Source of the DNA: Tenuifilum thalassicum
GTDB taxonomy: Bacteria > Bacteroidota > Bacteroidia > Bacteroidales > Tenuifilaceae
Reading direction: 5' to 3'
Length of the DNA stretch: 64,000 bases
Assembly: GCF_013265555.1 (NCBI RefSeq)
Contig: NZ_CP041345.1
Span: 2,898,581-2,962,580, forward strand
Shown piece after piece: positions 24,336 to 34,931 of this stretch. Each line of letters starts with the position of its first letter. Within the stretch, counting starts at the first letter, position 1. Position numbers and translations under genes: made by a program. Below the pieces are notes generated by a model. The model did not search any database and was not told where the DNA came from. It saw only the letters and a program-made list of their open reading frames with translations.

Positions 24336-27300
24336 ATGAAAGCACAAGATATAGCCAGCAGAGTTCTTCGAACATCACTTTTGCTATTGATGGCCTTGAT
24401 GTTTGCATCAAACATTGCAAAAGGACAATTTACGGTAACTATTCAAACTACAGGTGGTCAAACGCAAACCTGCCAGGGTTCAACCTTTGTTCTTACCGTT
24501 GACACGCAAAATGGTGTTGGTGATCCTAACTCATACACCTATAATTGGACTGGAGATGTTAGCGTTTTGTCAATAATCCCTCCTGGCAACATTGCAGTAC
24601 TAAACACATCCTCATCCGCTGGTTCCTATTCGTTTAATTGCGAGGTTACTGATTTAGGGGCAAATGTAGCCTCTGATAATATCACAATTGATCTTCTTCA
24701 ATCACCTACTGCTAGTATTTCAACTGCAGATCCCACAACATTCTGCGAGGGTGGTTCTGCACTATTAGAAGCATATAGCGAAGCCAATTATGCATTTCAA
24801 TGGACAAAAGACGGTGCCGACATAAGCGGTGAAACAAGCTATCAATATTCTGCAACACAAAGTGGGTCGTACAGGGCAAGGGTAACCCTTACAACAACAG
24901 GTTGTTCAAGACTATCAAATTCTATATCTATTACTGCTAATCCATTACCTAATGTTACAGCAAGCAACGATGGCCCCACATGCTACAATGGGACACTTAA
25001 CCTAACCTCAACACCCAATGGTATGGTATCCTACAGCTGGACCAGCACCTCTACAACCCCATTTAGCTCGACCGACCAAAACCCATCCATAACCAATGTA
25101 ACACCAGATAACTCAGGAGACTATACAGTAACCGTTACCGATGGTAATGGTTGTGTAAACTCAGCCCAAACAACTGTACTGGTATACGACCAGCTGGATG
25201 GAGGCACAATTGGCTCTGACCAGACTATTTGTTACAATGGCGACCCAGCAGCTTTCACAGATATTACTTCTCCAACCGGTGGTGATGGTGCATGGACCTA
25301 CCAATGGCAAGAAAAGGTTGGTGCAGGTAGCTGGACCGACATTACAGGCGCAACTGGTTTAACCTATGACGTACCCGCTGGGCTTACACAAACAACACAA
25401 TATAGGAGAGCAGCTACTAATGGCTGTGGAACCGTTTACTCAAACACCATAACTGTTACTGTTTATGCAGCACTTGATGGTGGTAGTATTAGCTCCGACC
25501 AATCTATCTGTTATTCTGGCGACCCAGCAGCATTCAATAACGATGCCTCAGCCTCAGGTGGAGATGGAACCTTCACCTACCAATGGCAAGAAAAGGTTGG
25601 TGCGGGTAGCTGGACAAACATAGCTGGCGAAACGGGATTAACTTACGATGTGCCGGCTGGTTTAACCCAAACAACAATGTATCGGCGAGAAGCAACCAAC
25701 CTTTGTGGTGTGGTATATTCAAACGAGCTCACCGTTACCGTTTTTGATGCTGTTGATGGGGGTACTATAGGCTCTGACCAAAGTGTATGCTATAATGGCG
25801 ATCCCGATCCATTCACCGATGATGTTTCACCATCGGGTGGTAATGGAGCTTGGACCTACCAATGGGAAGAAAAGGTTGGCTCTGGTGCATGGAACGTTAT
25901 TGCTGGTGCTAATAGCCCAACCTACGATGTACCTGCAGGAATAACACAAACTACACAATACCGCAGACAAGCAACCAATGCTTGTGGATCGGCCTACTCA
26001 AATGTAATAACCGTAACCGTTTACCCCCAAATGGATGGAGGTACAATAGCTGGCGATCAATCTCTTTGCTATGATTCCGATCCCGACCCAATTACTAGCA
26101 CTGTTGATCCTTCAGGCGGAAACGGACCTTGGACCTACAGCTGGGAATATCAGTCGAACTGTGCTGGTCCTTGGATCACTATTCCTGGAGAAACTGGACT
26201 CACCTACGATCCACCTGCAAACCAAACAGAAACAAGGTGTTATCGCAGAGTTGCCACTAACAGCTGCGGAACAGTTTATTCAAACACGGTTACCATAACG
26301 ATTTATTCCGATATCGACGGTGGTACTATTGCAACCGACCAAACCGTTTGCCCAGGCGACGATCCTGCTGTTCTCACTAGCACTACCGACCCAAGTGGTG
26401 GAAATGGACCATTTACATATTTCTGGGAAGAGGATACTGGAACGGGTTGGACTACAATTGCTGGAGAAACAGGGCTCACCTACGATCCACCTGCTGGCAT
26501 CACTCAAACAACTTCGTTCAGAAGAGGTGCTACAAACTCTTGCGGTACTAAATATTCAAATGTTGTAACTGTTACTGTATCCAATGCAGTAGATGGTGGA
26601 CAAATTAGCACACCTTCACCAGTATGCTATAATGGTGATCCCGATCCATTCACTGATGTTGTTTCTCCTTCTGGTGGAAGCGGAGCTTGGACTTATGATT
26701 GGGAGTACAACGAAGGAGGTCCATGGATTTCCCTGGGTGTTAATAGTTTAACCTATGATATTCCTGCTGGTCAAACAACCACTAGGACTTACCGACGGGT
26801 TGCAACCAATAGCTGTGGAACAGCATACTCAAACGAGGTTACGGTAACCGTTTACCCTGATTTAACCCCAGGTACAATTGATGGTGACCAAACACTCTGC
26901 TTCAATGGCGATCCTGCTCCAATAAATAGCACTACGCTTCCTAATGGTGGAGATGGAACTTGGGCATACTCCTGGGAATACCAGTCAGACTGCGCTGGTG
27001 CTTGGACAACTATAGCAGGAGAAACTGGCGAAACCTATGACCCACCTGCTGGACAAACAGAAACCAGATGCTATAGAAGAGTGGAAACCAACACATGCGG
27101 AACTGTTTATTCTAACACTACTACCATAACCATTATTCCAGAAATAACAGGCAACACAATAGCCAGCGACCAAACTATCTGTTACAATTCTGCCCCAGCT
27201 CAGCTAACTGGCCCCGTTCCAGGAGGAGGTTCTGGCTCTTTCACATATCGTTGGCAAATTAGCACTACTGGGCCAACTGGTCCTTTTAGTAACATTGCTG

Positions 27301-30300
27301 GTGCAACTTCTCAAAACTACTCTCCACCTGCATTAACTGCAGATACATGGTACCGCCGAGTTGTTACATCTAGTTCATGTGTTGATATTAGTAATGTTGT
27401 TGCCATAACAGTTCTACCCGCAATTGATAATAACACCATTAGTGCCGACCAGTCTATTTGCTATAACAATACACCAGCACAACTTGACGGCTCAACCCCA
27501 ACTGGCGGGGATGGAAGTTATACTTATCAGTGGCAGAGCAGTACTACTGGTGCTGGCGGACCATTCACAGATATTGCTGGCGCGACAGACATTAACTATC
27601 AACCAGGTGCATTAACACAAACAACATGGTTCAGACGATTGGTTAATAGTGGTCCTTGTACCGATTCACCAAGCAATGTGGTTCAAATTACTGTTGGTGC
27701 AAACCTTGTAATTGATGGTTTCACAACAACCGATCCAACCTGTAATGGCTATACCGATGGACAAGCAACCGTAAACGTTTCAGGCGGTACGCCAGGGTAC
27801 ACATATAGTTGGAATACATCTCCTGTTCAAACCGGACAAACAGCTACTGGTCTTGCAGCAGGTACTCCATATAACGTGACCGTTACTGATGCAGCAGGAT
27901 GCCAAACAATAGGAAGCATTACCCTATCGGAACCTGCAGCTATTGGGCTTGCTTCAAAAACCGTTACCGATGTAACCACTTGCGCAACAAACACCAATGG
28001 TTCAATTGAGGTACTAGGAAATGGGGGAACTCCAGACTATACCTATACGCTATACCAAGGCTCAACAAATTTAGGAACCCAAACCCCTGCTCATCCTGCT
28101 ACCGCAATCTTCAACAGTCTTGGTCAAGGAACCTATACAGTTGAAATTACCGACGTAAATGGATGTCCTGCATATACCGAGGATATAGTTGTTAGCGGTC
28201 CCGACTCAATCAAAATAACCGATGTTACAACAACTCCAATATCATGTGCGGGTTCTGCAGATGGAACTATTACCATAACAGCCACTGGAGGTACTCCGCC
28301 TCTAGAATACTCAATTGACAATGGTGCGAACTTCCAGGCAAGCAATGTGTTCACAGTTGGCGAAGGATATTACGATATTGTAGTTCGTGATGTTAATGGA
28401 TGTACAGAAACCTGGCCAACAACCGTACAACTCGTTGAACCTTCGGCCATTTCCTTTACCTACGAAATCACACAGGTTACAACATGTAATGGCGATAATT
28501 CAGGTAAAATAACAATCAGTAATGTAGCTGGTGGTTCTGGCTCGGGTTACGAGTACTCTATTTATGACCCTGCTGTATGGGAAACAAGTCCTGTTTTTGA
28601 GAATTTACCTGGCGGGCCAACTAATCCCTACACCATTAGAGTTAAAGACTCTCATGGCTGTATTTCTGTGGCCAATAACGGCAATCCAATCTATATTAAT
28701 GAACCTACTCCTATCACTTTCTCAGTTCAAACTACCGACGTTACTGGTTGCTGGTATAATACTAACGGAACCATAAAAGTAACAGGTGTGTCAGGTGGTA
28801 CTGGATTAAAAGAGGTTTCAATAGATGGTATCGACTTTTATCCAACAACATACACCTTTAACGTTGGGGTTGGTTCTTATACTGTTTACGTTCGTGATGC
28901 AAATGGCTGTATTGTTACACAACCAGCTAACATAAGTGGACCTCCAGCAATTGTAATGGATAACCTTACCACTAACGATGTAACCTGCTTTGGAGGTTCC
29001 GATGGCGATGTAACAGCAACAGCAAGCGGCGGAACTGGTGCTCTTGAGTACTCAATTGATGGCACTAACTTCTTCGGTTCAGGAACATTTAACAGCCTAA
29101 CGGCTGGTAATTACACCATGTATGTACGTGATGCAAATGGCTGTATCCTTACACAAGATTTCACCATTAACCAGCCTCCAGCACTTTACTTTAGCACTCT
29201 CGATAAAACCGACATAACATGTAATGGTGCTAACGACGGTACAATAACACTTGCAGCCGACGGAGGAACACCTCCATATAGCTATAGCATAACAGGTGGT
29301 GCTCCATTTGGAAATACTACTGGAAGTTTCACTTCCCTCACTCCTGGTTCATATACACCTGCAGTTCAAGACAACAATGGTTGCGTAACAATAGTTTCAG
29401 CACCTGTTGATATTATTGAACCAGCATTGCTTACAATAAACACAGAAAGTTCAACTAACATTACCTGTTTTGGTGCAAATGATGGTACTATAACAGTTGA
29501 AGCAATTGGTGGTAACGCACCTCTCACCTACCGTCTTCTTGATGCAGGATCAAACGAGGTTGCTTCAAATAATACCGGATCGTTTACTGGTCTCTCTGCT
29601 GGAACCTATACTGTTGAAATTAATGATGCCAATAGTTGTGGGCCAATTACTGGTGGGCCTTATACAATTAACGAACCGTTACAACTAACTTACACTTACA
29701 CCACTGTCGATTTGGTTTGTAATGGCGATGCAAGCGGCCAAATTTCAATTACTGCTTCTGGTGGTACTCCTCCATATGAATACTCATACGATGGAGGAAG
29801 CAACTATGAACCTTCAAATATTAAAAATGGTCTAAATGGTGGTGTTTATACTGTTATTGTCCGCGATGCAAATGGCTGTACCTATTCCCAAGACATCACT
29901 ATAAATGAGCCTGCTCCTATTAACCTAAGCGTTTCAACAACTAATATTCAATGTAACGGACAGGCAAATGGCGAGATAGCAGCTACTGCAACAGGCGGAG
30001 TTGACCCATTGCAATATAGAATTGACGGCGGTGCATGGCAAGCAAACGGAAACTTTACTGGACTAACGGCAAAAACTTACTTGGTTGAGGTAATGGATGC
30101 AAATGGATGTATGGCAAGCGCTAATGCCGATGTTACAGAACCAAGTGCAATTAATATCGATAATATTACATCTGTTGACCCAACTTGTTCCTCTCCCGGA
30201 AGCATTACTGTTGTTGCTAGCGGAGGAACTGGCACCCTAACCTACACACTAACACCTGGTGGTATATCCAACACAACTGGGGTATTCAATGGTTTAGGTT

Positions 30301-33002
30301 CAGGAACATACACTGTAGATGTAACCGACGACAATGGTTGTGGTCCTGTATCGTCAGCGCCTATCACTTTAACATCACCCTCAACAATATCTATCGATAA
30401 TGTCATTATTACTGATGTTTCACCATGTTACGGTGATAGCAACGGAAGTCTACAGATTGTTGCCTCCGGAGGAACACCTCCTCTTCAATACTCAATTGAT
30501 GGTGGTGCATCCTACAGTCCAAACAATGCATTTACTGGTTTGGCTGCAGGCGATTACATCATTTCTGTAAATGATGCTAATAACTGCCCTCAAACTCAGC
30601 TTGTAACTATCTCAGAACCTGCAGAACTTGTTATCACTGATGTTACAGTTATTCAACCCGATGAGATTCATGTAACTGCTAGTGGTGGAACAGGCGCTTT
30701 AACATACGATCTGCTTGAAAACAACTCTGTTATCCAAACTAATGGAACAGGTGATTTTACTGGATTACCAACAGGCACCTATCGTGTTAGGGTAACTGAT
30801 GCTAATGGATGTAATGTAGAAACCAACGATATAATTCTTGGTGCTAACATTACAGTGACTTCAACCGATGTAACTTGCTCAGGAGATAGCGATGGAACCA
30901 TAACAATTGATATTACTGGAGGCGTTTCACCATTTACTGTAACATGTACAAACCTTGGTGGTACACCATTCACAGTAAACGACTTAGGTGAAACAACCCC
31001 TGGCACATTCTCTTTTAACGTTACTGGTTTACCTGGCGACACATACATCATAACAATAACTGATGCTAATTCTTACACCTATCCAACCTATCAGGTTGAT
31101 GTTATAGAACCCGCCCCGCTAGTTGCTACCCTTCTTAACGTTCAAGATCCTTTATGTAACAACTCAAGCGATGGCGTTGCAACATTTAAGGTAGATGGTG
31201 GTACTCCAGTTATAATAACAGGGACCGATTCTCTTTATAACATAAGTTGGACCGATGGAACAACCAACTTTGGTCCAGTAACCGACACAGTTGCATCAAC
31301 TGTGCTACCAGGAACATACACCTTTAGGATTGAAGATTCACATGGTTGCTACGTTGAGATTTCGGATGTAACTTTCAACAATCCTGCTCCTGTTGTTCTT
31401 GATTCAGTTAAAACCGTAGATGTTACCTGTCATGGCGATACAATTGGAGAAATCTCCATTTATGCATCGGGTGGATCAGGTGCATTAACCTACACAATAA
31501 CAGGACCAGAAAACCACTCGAATAATTCTGGATTATTTACTGGTTTACCTGCAGGAACATACACCATATCGGTTACCGATGATAATGGTTGTACTGCAAG
31601 CATCACTAATCCAGACATAACCATTAACGAACCTTCTCAGATAATGATCTCTCGAACATCACCCGACGACACACTAGCTTGTCCTAACACTCCTGATGGT
31701 GTTCTTACCATTGATGTCACAGGTGGAACCCCCGATTACACCTACTTGTGGTCAAATGGCGAAACCACCAAGGATATCTCTAACCTCATTGTTGGAAAGT
31801 ACTGGGTTGAGGTAACCGACTCCTACGGATGTACTAAGGTCGATACATTCAAAATCAATGGGCCAGACATGCTGCGTGTAGATGCTAACATTGAACTTGC
31901 TTATTGTCGGGAAATAAATGGTACCGATAAAGGAAGTATCACGCTTACAAATAGCACTGGAGGTTCTGGTGACTTTACAGACCTTACATTTGAATGGATT
32001 AACAGAACCGAAACAGGTACTTCCATAACAAATTTAACAGCAGGAAACTACACCCTTAGAATTACCGATACTGCAAATTGTCAGTACGATACAACATTTG
32101 TTGTTGGTAGAGAACCATTCTACGATTTTAGAGCTGTTGCAGGAAACGATACAACGGTATGCTTTAATAATCCGGTTACTCTTGTTGGTACTGTATCGGG
32201 CGGCGATCCAAGTTTAACATTTGATTACTACTGGTTTGAAAACACAGACCAATTATCAAATAATAACACGCTCTCTGTCACCCTAACCGAAAGCAAAACC
32301 TATCTACTCAAGGTTTACAATCAAGGTTCCCCCACCTGTGTTGAAGTTGACACTATCAACCTAAACGTTCTACCAGAAATTGGATTGCAAGTACCGCTTT
32401 ACGTTTCTGCAGTTCAAGACACAATTATTTCAATACTTCTAGGAAAAGAGTACAACATTGATGTAATAACCAAGAGTGTTGAATACCCAACAACCTTTGA
32501 ATGGAAACCTGCAGAAATGTTCTTGCCATCAACAAGTTGGAATTCAAGAATACTGGTTAACGATGATATCAAGAGTAAAATTCCTCAAAATCGTATTGTT
32601 CAGATTCAAGATCCGGTAACTAAACGTACTAATGAATACATTCTTGTTGATGTTATTGCAACTACCGAACAAGGTTGTACCGACTCAATCAGATTGTATA
32701 CTAAGATTATAAATGATGTAACCATTGGAAATGTGTTCTCTCCCAATGGAGATGGTATCAATGATATTTGGCGTGTTCCAAAGAGCTATCTGTTCCCTGA
32801 CCTCTCTATCGAAATCTTCGACCGCTGGGGATCACTTGTTTGGTCGGCCCGTGGCGATGATGCAGCAAAGGGATGGAATGGGAAATCAAATAGTGGAAAG
32901 AAAATGCCAATTGGTACTTATTACTATGTGATTAAGTACAACATAGACGCACAAGGTGCTAACTGGAAACCAATTACAGGTTCAGTAACTATTGTTAGGT
33001 AA
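24336..33002 (+). CDS. Giant SprB-repeat surface adhesin with CHU_C-type T9SS C-terminus
   Basis: A 2888-residue exported protein. The signal peptide is residues 1-31 (LLLLMALMFASNIAKGQ). Three Ig/PKD-like domains follow to about 285. Then come nine tandem Ig-like repeats of about 95 residues (about 285-1120), each of the form DGGTI...DQ..CYNGDP...GG...TYDPPAG..T....YRR.ATN.CG...SN. About eighteen SprB-type repeats follow (about 1125-2590; T.VTCNG..DG.I...A.GGTPPY.Y). The gliding-motility-associated C-terminal domain (about 2797-2888) starts FSPNGDGINDIWRV and contains EIFDRWGSLVW and GTYYYVIKYN. SprB of Flavobacterium johnsoniae is a mobile surface adhesin secreted by the type IX system. Here function is inferred. 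The SprF/PorP partner lies 20 bases downstream. Confidence 0.93.
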   Translation: MKAQDIASRVLRTSLLLLMALMFASNIAKGQFTVTIQTTGGQTQTCQGSTFVLTVDTQNGVGDPNSYTYNWTGDVSVLSIIPPGNIAVLNTSSSAGSYSFNCEVTDLGANVASDNITIDLLQSPTASISTADPTTFCEGGSALLEAYSEANYAFQWTKDGADISGETSYQYSATQSGSYRARVTLTTTGCSRLSNSISITANPLPNVTASNDGPTCYNGTLNLTSTPNGMVSYSWTSTSTTPFSSTDQNPSITNVTPDNSGDYTVTVTDGNGCVNSAQTTVLVYDQLDGGTIGSDQTICYNGDPAAFTDITSPTGGDGAWTYQWQEKVGAGSWTDITGATGLTYDVPAGLTQTTQYRRAATNGCGTVYSNTITVTVYAALDGGSISSDQSICYSGDPAAFNNDASASGGDGTFTYQWQEKVGAGSWTNIAGETGLTYDVPAGLTQTTMYRREATNLCGVVYSNELTVTVFDAVDGGTIGSDQSVCYNGDPDPFTDDVSPSGGNGAWTYQWEEKVGSGAWNVIAGANSPTYDVPAGITQTTQYRRQATNACGSAYSNVITVTVYPQMDGGTIAGDQSLCYDSDPDPITSTVDPSGGNGPWTYSWEYQSNCAGPWITIPGETGLTYDPPANQTETRCYRRVATNSCGTVYSNTVTITIYSDIDGGTIATDQTVCPGDDPAVLTSTTDPSGGNGPFTYFWEEDTGTGWTTIAGETGLTYDPPAGITQTTSFRRGATNSCGTKYSNVVTVTVSNAVDGGQISTPSPVCYNGDPDPFTDVVSPSGGSGAWTYDWEYNEGGPWISLGVNSLTYDIPAGQTTTRTYRRVATNSCGTAYSNEVTVTVYPDLTPGTIDGDQTLCFNGDPAPINSTTLPNGGDGTWAYSWEYQSDCAGAWTTIAGETGETYDPPAGQTETRCYRRVETNTCGTVYSNTTTITIIPEITGNTIASDQTICYNSAPAQLTGPVPGGGSGSFTYRWQISTTGPTGPFSNIAGATSQNYSPPALTADTWYRRVVTSSSCVDISNVVAITVLPAIDNNTISADQSICYNNTPAQLDGSTPTGGDGSYTYQWQSSTTGAGGPFTDIAGATDINYQPGALTQTTWFRRLVNSGPCTDSPSNVVQITVGANLVIDGFTTTDPTCNGYTDGQATVNVSGGTPGYTYSWNTSPVQTGQTATGLAAGTPYNVTVTDAAGCQTIGSITLSEPAAIGLASKTVTDVTTCATNTNGSIEVLGNGGTPDYTYTLYQGSTNLGTQTPAHPATAIFNSLGQGTYTVEITDVNGCPAYTEDIVVSGPDSIKITDVTTTPISCAGSADGTITITATGGTPPLEYSIDNGANFQASNVFTVGEGYYDIVVRDVNGCTETWPTTVQLVEPSAISFTYEITQVTTCNGDNSGKITISNVAGGSGSGYEYSIYDPAVWETSPVFENLPGGPTNPYTIRVKDSHGCISVANNGNPIYINEPTPITFSVQTTDVTGCWYNTNGTIKVTGVSGGTGLKEVSIDGIDFYPTTYTFNVGVGSYTVYVRDANGCIVTQPANISGPPAIVMDNLTTNDVTCFGGSDGDVTATASGGTGALEYSIDGTNFFGSGTFNSLTAGNYTMYVRDANGCILTQDFTINQPPALYFSTLDKTDITCNGANDGTITLAADGGTPPYSYSITGGAPFGNTTGSFTSLTPGSYTPAVQDNNGCVTIVSAPVDIIEPALLTINTESSTNITCFGANDGTITVEAIGGNAPLTYRLLDAGSNEVASNNTGSFTGLSAGTYTVEINDANSCGPITGGPYTINEPLQLTYTYTTVDLVCNGDASGQISITASGGTPPYEYSYDGGSNYEPSNIKNGLNGGVYTVIVRDANGCTYSQDITINEPAPINLSVSTTNIQCNGQANGEIAATATGGVDPLQYRIDGGAWQANGNFTGLTAKTYLVEVMDANGCMASANADVTEPSAINIDNITSVDPTCSSPGSITVVASGGTGTLTYTLTPGGISNTTGVFNGLGSGTYTVDVTDDNGCGPVSSAPITLTSPSTISIDNVIITDVSPCYGDSNGSLQIVASGGTPPLQYSIDGGASYSPNNAFTGLAAGDYIISVNDANNCPQTQLVTISEPAELVITDVTVIQPDEIHVTASGGTGALTYDLLENNSVIQTNGTGDFTGLPTGTYRVRVTDANGCNVETNDIILGANITVTSTDVTCSGDSDGTITIDITGGVSPFTVTCTNLGGTPFTVNDLGETTPGTFSFNVTGLPGDTYIITITDANSYTYPTYQVDVIEPAPLVATLLNVQDPLCNNSSDGVATFKVDGGTPVIITGTDSLYNISWTDGTTNFGPVTDTVASTVLPGTYTFRIEDSHGCYVEISDVTFNNPAPVVLDSVKTVDVTCHGDTIGEISIYASGGSGALTYTITGPENHSNNSGLFTGLPAGTYTISVTDDNGCTASITNPDITINEPSQIMISRTSPDDTLACPNTPDGVLTIDVTGGTPDYTYLWSNGETTKDISNLIVGKYWVEVTDSYGCTKVDTFKINGPDMLRVDANIELAYCREINGTDKGSITLTNSTGGSGDFTDLTFEWINRTETGTSITNLTAGNYTLRITDTANCQYDTTFVVGREPFYDFRAVAGNDTTVCFNNPVTLVGTVSGGDPSLTFDYYWFENTDQLSNNNTLSVTLTESKTYLLKVYNQGSPTCVEVDTINLNVLPEIGLQVPLYVSAVQDTIISILLGKEYNIDVITKSVEYPTTFEWKPAEMFLPSTSWNSRILVNDDIKSKIPQNRIVQIQDPVTKRTNEYILVDVIATTEQGCTDSIRLYTKIINDVTIGNVFSPNGDGINDIWRVPKSYLFPDLSIEIFDRWGSLVWSARGDDAAKGWNGKSNSGKKMPIGTYYYVIKYNIDAQGANWKPITGSVTIVR

Positions 33003-33022
33003 AGGCAAAAATATTACCCGAT

Positions 33023-33964
33023 ATGAAAACGTTAAGTACAGCAATTCTTCAAAAATTCACAATAGTCGGCATAATCTTATGCCTTCTTACACCCAGCACT
33101 ACAGTTGCTCAAGAGATTCCCCAATACACCCAGTTTATGTTTAACCCATATCTATTTAATCCAGCTATTGCTGGAACTCTGAATCATTACCAAGTACGTG
33201 CAAATAATAGAAACCAATGGGTAGGCATTAACGACGCCCCATTTTCTGTTAGCGCTAGCATTTATGGTCCATTTACCAAATACGACATGGGTTGGGGGGC
33301 ATACATTACAAACGATGTAACGGGACCTACAGCTAAAACCAACTTTATGGGTACCTATGCCTACAATATGATGCTAACCGACGACATCAGAGTTTCTGGA
33401 GGTATCTCCTTTGGTATGATGCTATACAGGTTAGATGGAACCAAGTTAAAACTTGGTGAAGAAGCTGACCCTGTATACGACCCTGCCATTATTAACTCTA
33501 CTAAAACATTAGTAACGCCTGATGCGTCTATTGGATTCTATCTCTACAGCACCAGCTTTAATGTTGGGCTTTCTGCGCATCAGCTTTTTGGACAGCGTTT
33601 AAAATTTTATCCTAAACCCATTGAGCCAAATCGTCTAAAACAACATATTATGCTTAGTGGTGGCTACTGGCTCTCCCTGAATAGAAATATGGAAATTGAG
33701 ACTTCGCTTCTTTTAAAGTACATGTTTGGAAATCCTATGCAGGTTGAGGTTAATGGTAAATTCACATACCTTCAAAAAGATTATAATGTTTGGAGTGGCC
33801 TATCGGTTCGATACAAGGATGCCATTGCTATCATGGTGGGTTTTACCTGGCAAAAGAAATACATGATTGGTTACTCATTTGACTGGAGTTTACTTGGCAT
33901 TAGAAAATACAACTCTGGTTCTCACGAAGTTATGTTTGGTTACAATTTCGATAAACTTAAATAG
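33023..33964 (+). CDS. PorP/SprF-family type IX secretion outer-membrane protein
   Basis: A 313-residue outer-membrane protein with signal peptide (ending TTVAQ) and the family hallmark near the mature N-terminus, QYTQFMFNPYLFNPAIAGT, followed by NNRNQWVGINDAP. The body is a beta-barrel pattern ending HEVMFGYNFDKLK. PorP/SprF proteins pair with CHU_C-type giant cargo, and in F. johnsoniae SprF is needed for SprB delivery. It follows the adhesin gene by 20 bases and ends before a strong terminator, so the three genes 23765-33964 form one operon. Confidence 0.94.
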   Translation: MKTLSTAILQKFTIVGIILCLLTPSTTVAQEIPQYTQFMFNPYLFNPAIAGTLNHYQVRANNRNQWVGINDAPFSVSASIYGPFTKYDMGWGAYITNDVTGPTAKTNFMGTYAYNMMLTDDIRVSGGISFGMMLYRLDGTKLKLGEEADPVYDPAIINSTKTLVTPDASIGFYLYSTSFNVGLSAHQLFGQRLKFYPKPIEPNRLKQHIMLSGGYWLSLNRNMEIETSLLLKYMFGNPMQVEVNGKFTYLQKDYNVWSGLSVRYKDAIAIMVGFTWQKKYMIGYSFDWSLLGIRKYNSGSHEVMFGYNFDKLK

Positions 33965-33984
33965 TTATTTTACAATTTAGATTA

Positions 33985-34016
33985 GGGAGTAGGAAGCAAG
34001 CCTGCTCCCTTTTTTA
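33985..34016 (+). terminator. Terminator of the first adhesin-PorP operon
   Basis: GGGAG-TAGG and CC-TGCTCCC pair around AAGCAAG (33985-34009), followed by six to seven T residues. Confidence 0.85.
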
Positions 34017-34076
34017 TTTTTTAATTATAGGTACGAAAAAATGTAATAGATTTGTAAGTTAATTTAAACTCTCGGT

Positions 34077-34931
34077 ATGATGAAATTTTCAAAATATATT
34101 GTCCTAACAATCCTTGTCTTTGTATCGGTCACTTGTAAAAAAGAAAAAAGCATTATTCCAGAAAAGGAAATGGTTACCATTTTAACCAAAATCTATCTAA
34201 CAGATGGGATAATCAGTGTTCCTTCAAAAAGTTCTTTGTACAGAATCGATACAATTGGCTATTACGAACCCATCCTAGAGAAATATGGCTACACTGCTGA
34301 ACAATTTGATAGCTCAATAATTTTTTACTCTAAAAAAACAGAAGTACTAGATAGAATATATGATAATGTGATAATGCAGCTAACAATTCAAAAGGATAAA
34401 TTATTACAAGCAAAGGATACATTAAACCACGAAACCGAAACTTTAGTTAATAGTTCTGCTAACCTATGGCCTTTAAAAACCTCATGGAATATGGCGATTG
34501 ATTATTCAAATAATCCTTCGCTAGGCTTTGATATCCCAACACCTAGTCTTGGTATATATACCATATCGTTTGATGCACAAATATTCCCCGACGATGAGGC
34601 CATTGATGCTAGGCATTATATTTTCTTCTATTACAACAACAATACCCCAACCGGTGTTAGAGAAAACCCAAAGACCTTTGTATATAAAAAAGACGGCAAG
34701 AAGCACCACTTTACCTACCAGTTTGTATTAAAAAACAAACAGGTAACTCACCTTAAAGGTTGGCTTTACGATACTGGTAACGGAAACAGTTCCTTTAAAA
34801 GAAGTGCTAAGTTTGAAAACATCATGGTAACTTACACGCCAACTAAGGAAAAAATTAAAGAAACCCCCTTGCCTCTTAATAAAGGCAAGTTAAAACCACT
34901 TAAAAAGTTAAAAAAAGTTGATGAACGATGA
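34077..34931 (+). CDS. DUF4296 lipoprotein
   Basis: A 284-residue protein with a lipoprotein signal (LTILVFVSVTC, Cys about residue 21) and the DUF4296 domain after it: PEKEMVTILTKIYLTDGI...YYEPILEKYGYTAEQFDSSI, which is the family pattern. The second half is unrecognised and ends in a Lys-rich tail (KGKLKPLKKLKK). The start may be the Met at 34077 or 34080. It probably sits on the periplasmic face of a membrane; its function is unknown. Its stop overlaps the start of the amidohydrolase by four bases (ATGA). Confidence 0.85.
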   Translation: MMKFSKYIVLTILVFVSVTCKKEKSIIPEKEMVTILTKIYLTDGIISVPSKSSLYRIDTIGYYEPILEKYGYTAEQFDSSIIFYSKKTEVLDRIYDNVIMQLTIQKDKLLQAKDTLNHETETLVNSSANLWPLKTSWNMAIDYSNNPSLGFDIPTPSLGIYTISFDAQIFPDDEAIDARHYIFFYYNNNTPTGVRENPKTFVYKKDGKKHHFTYQFVLKNKQVTHLKGWLYDTGNGNSSFKRSAKFENIMVTYTPTKEKIKETPLPLNKGKLKPLKKLKKVDER

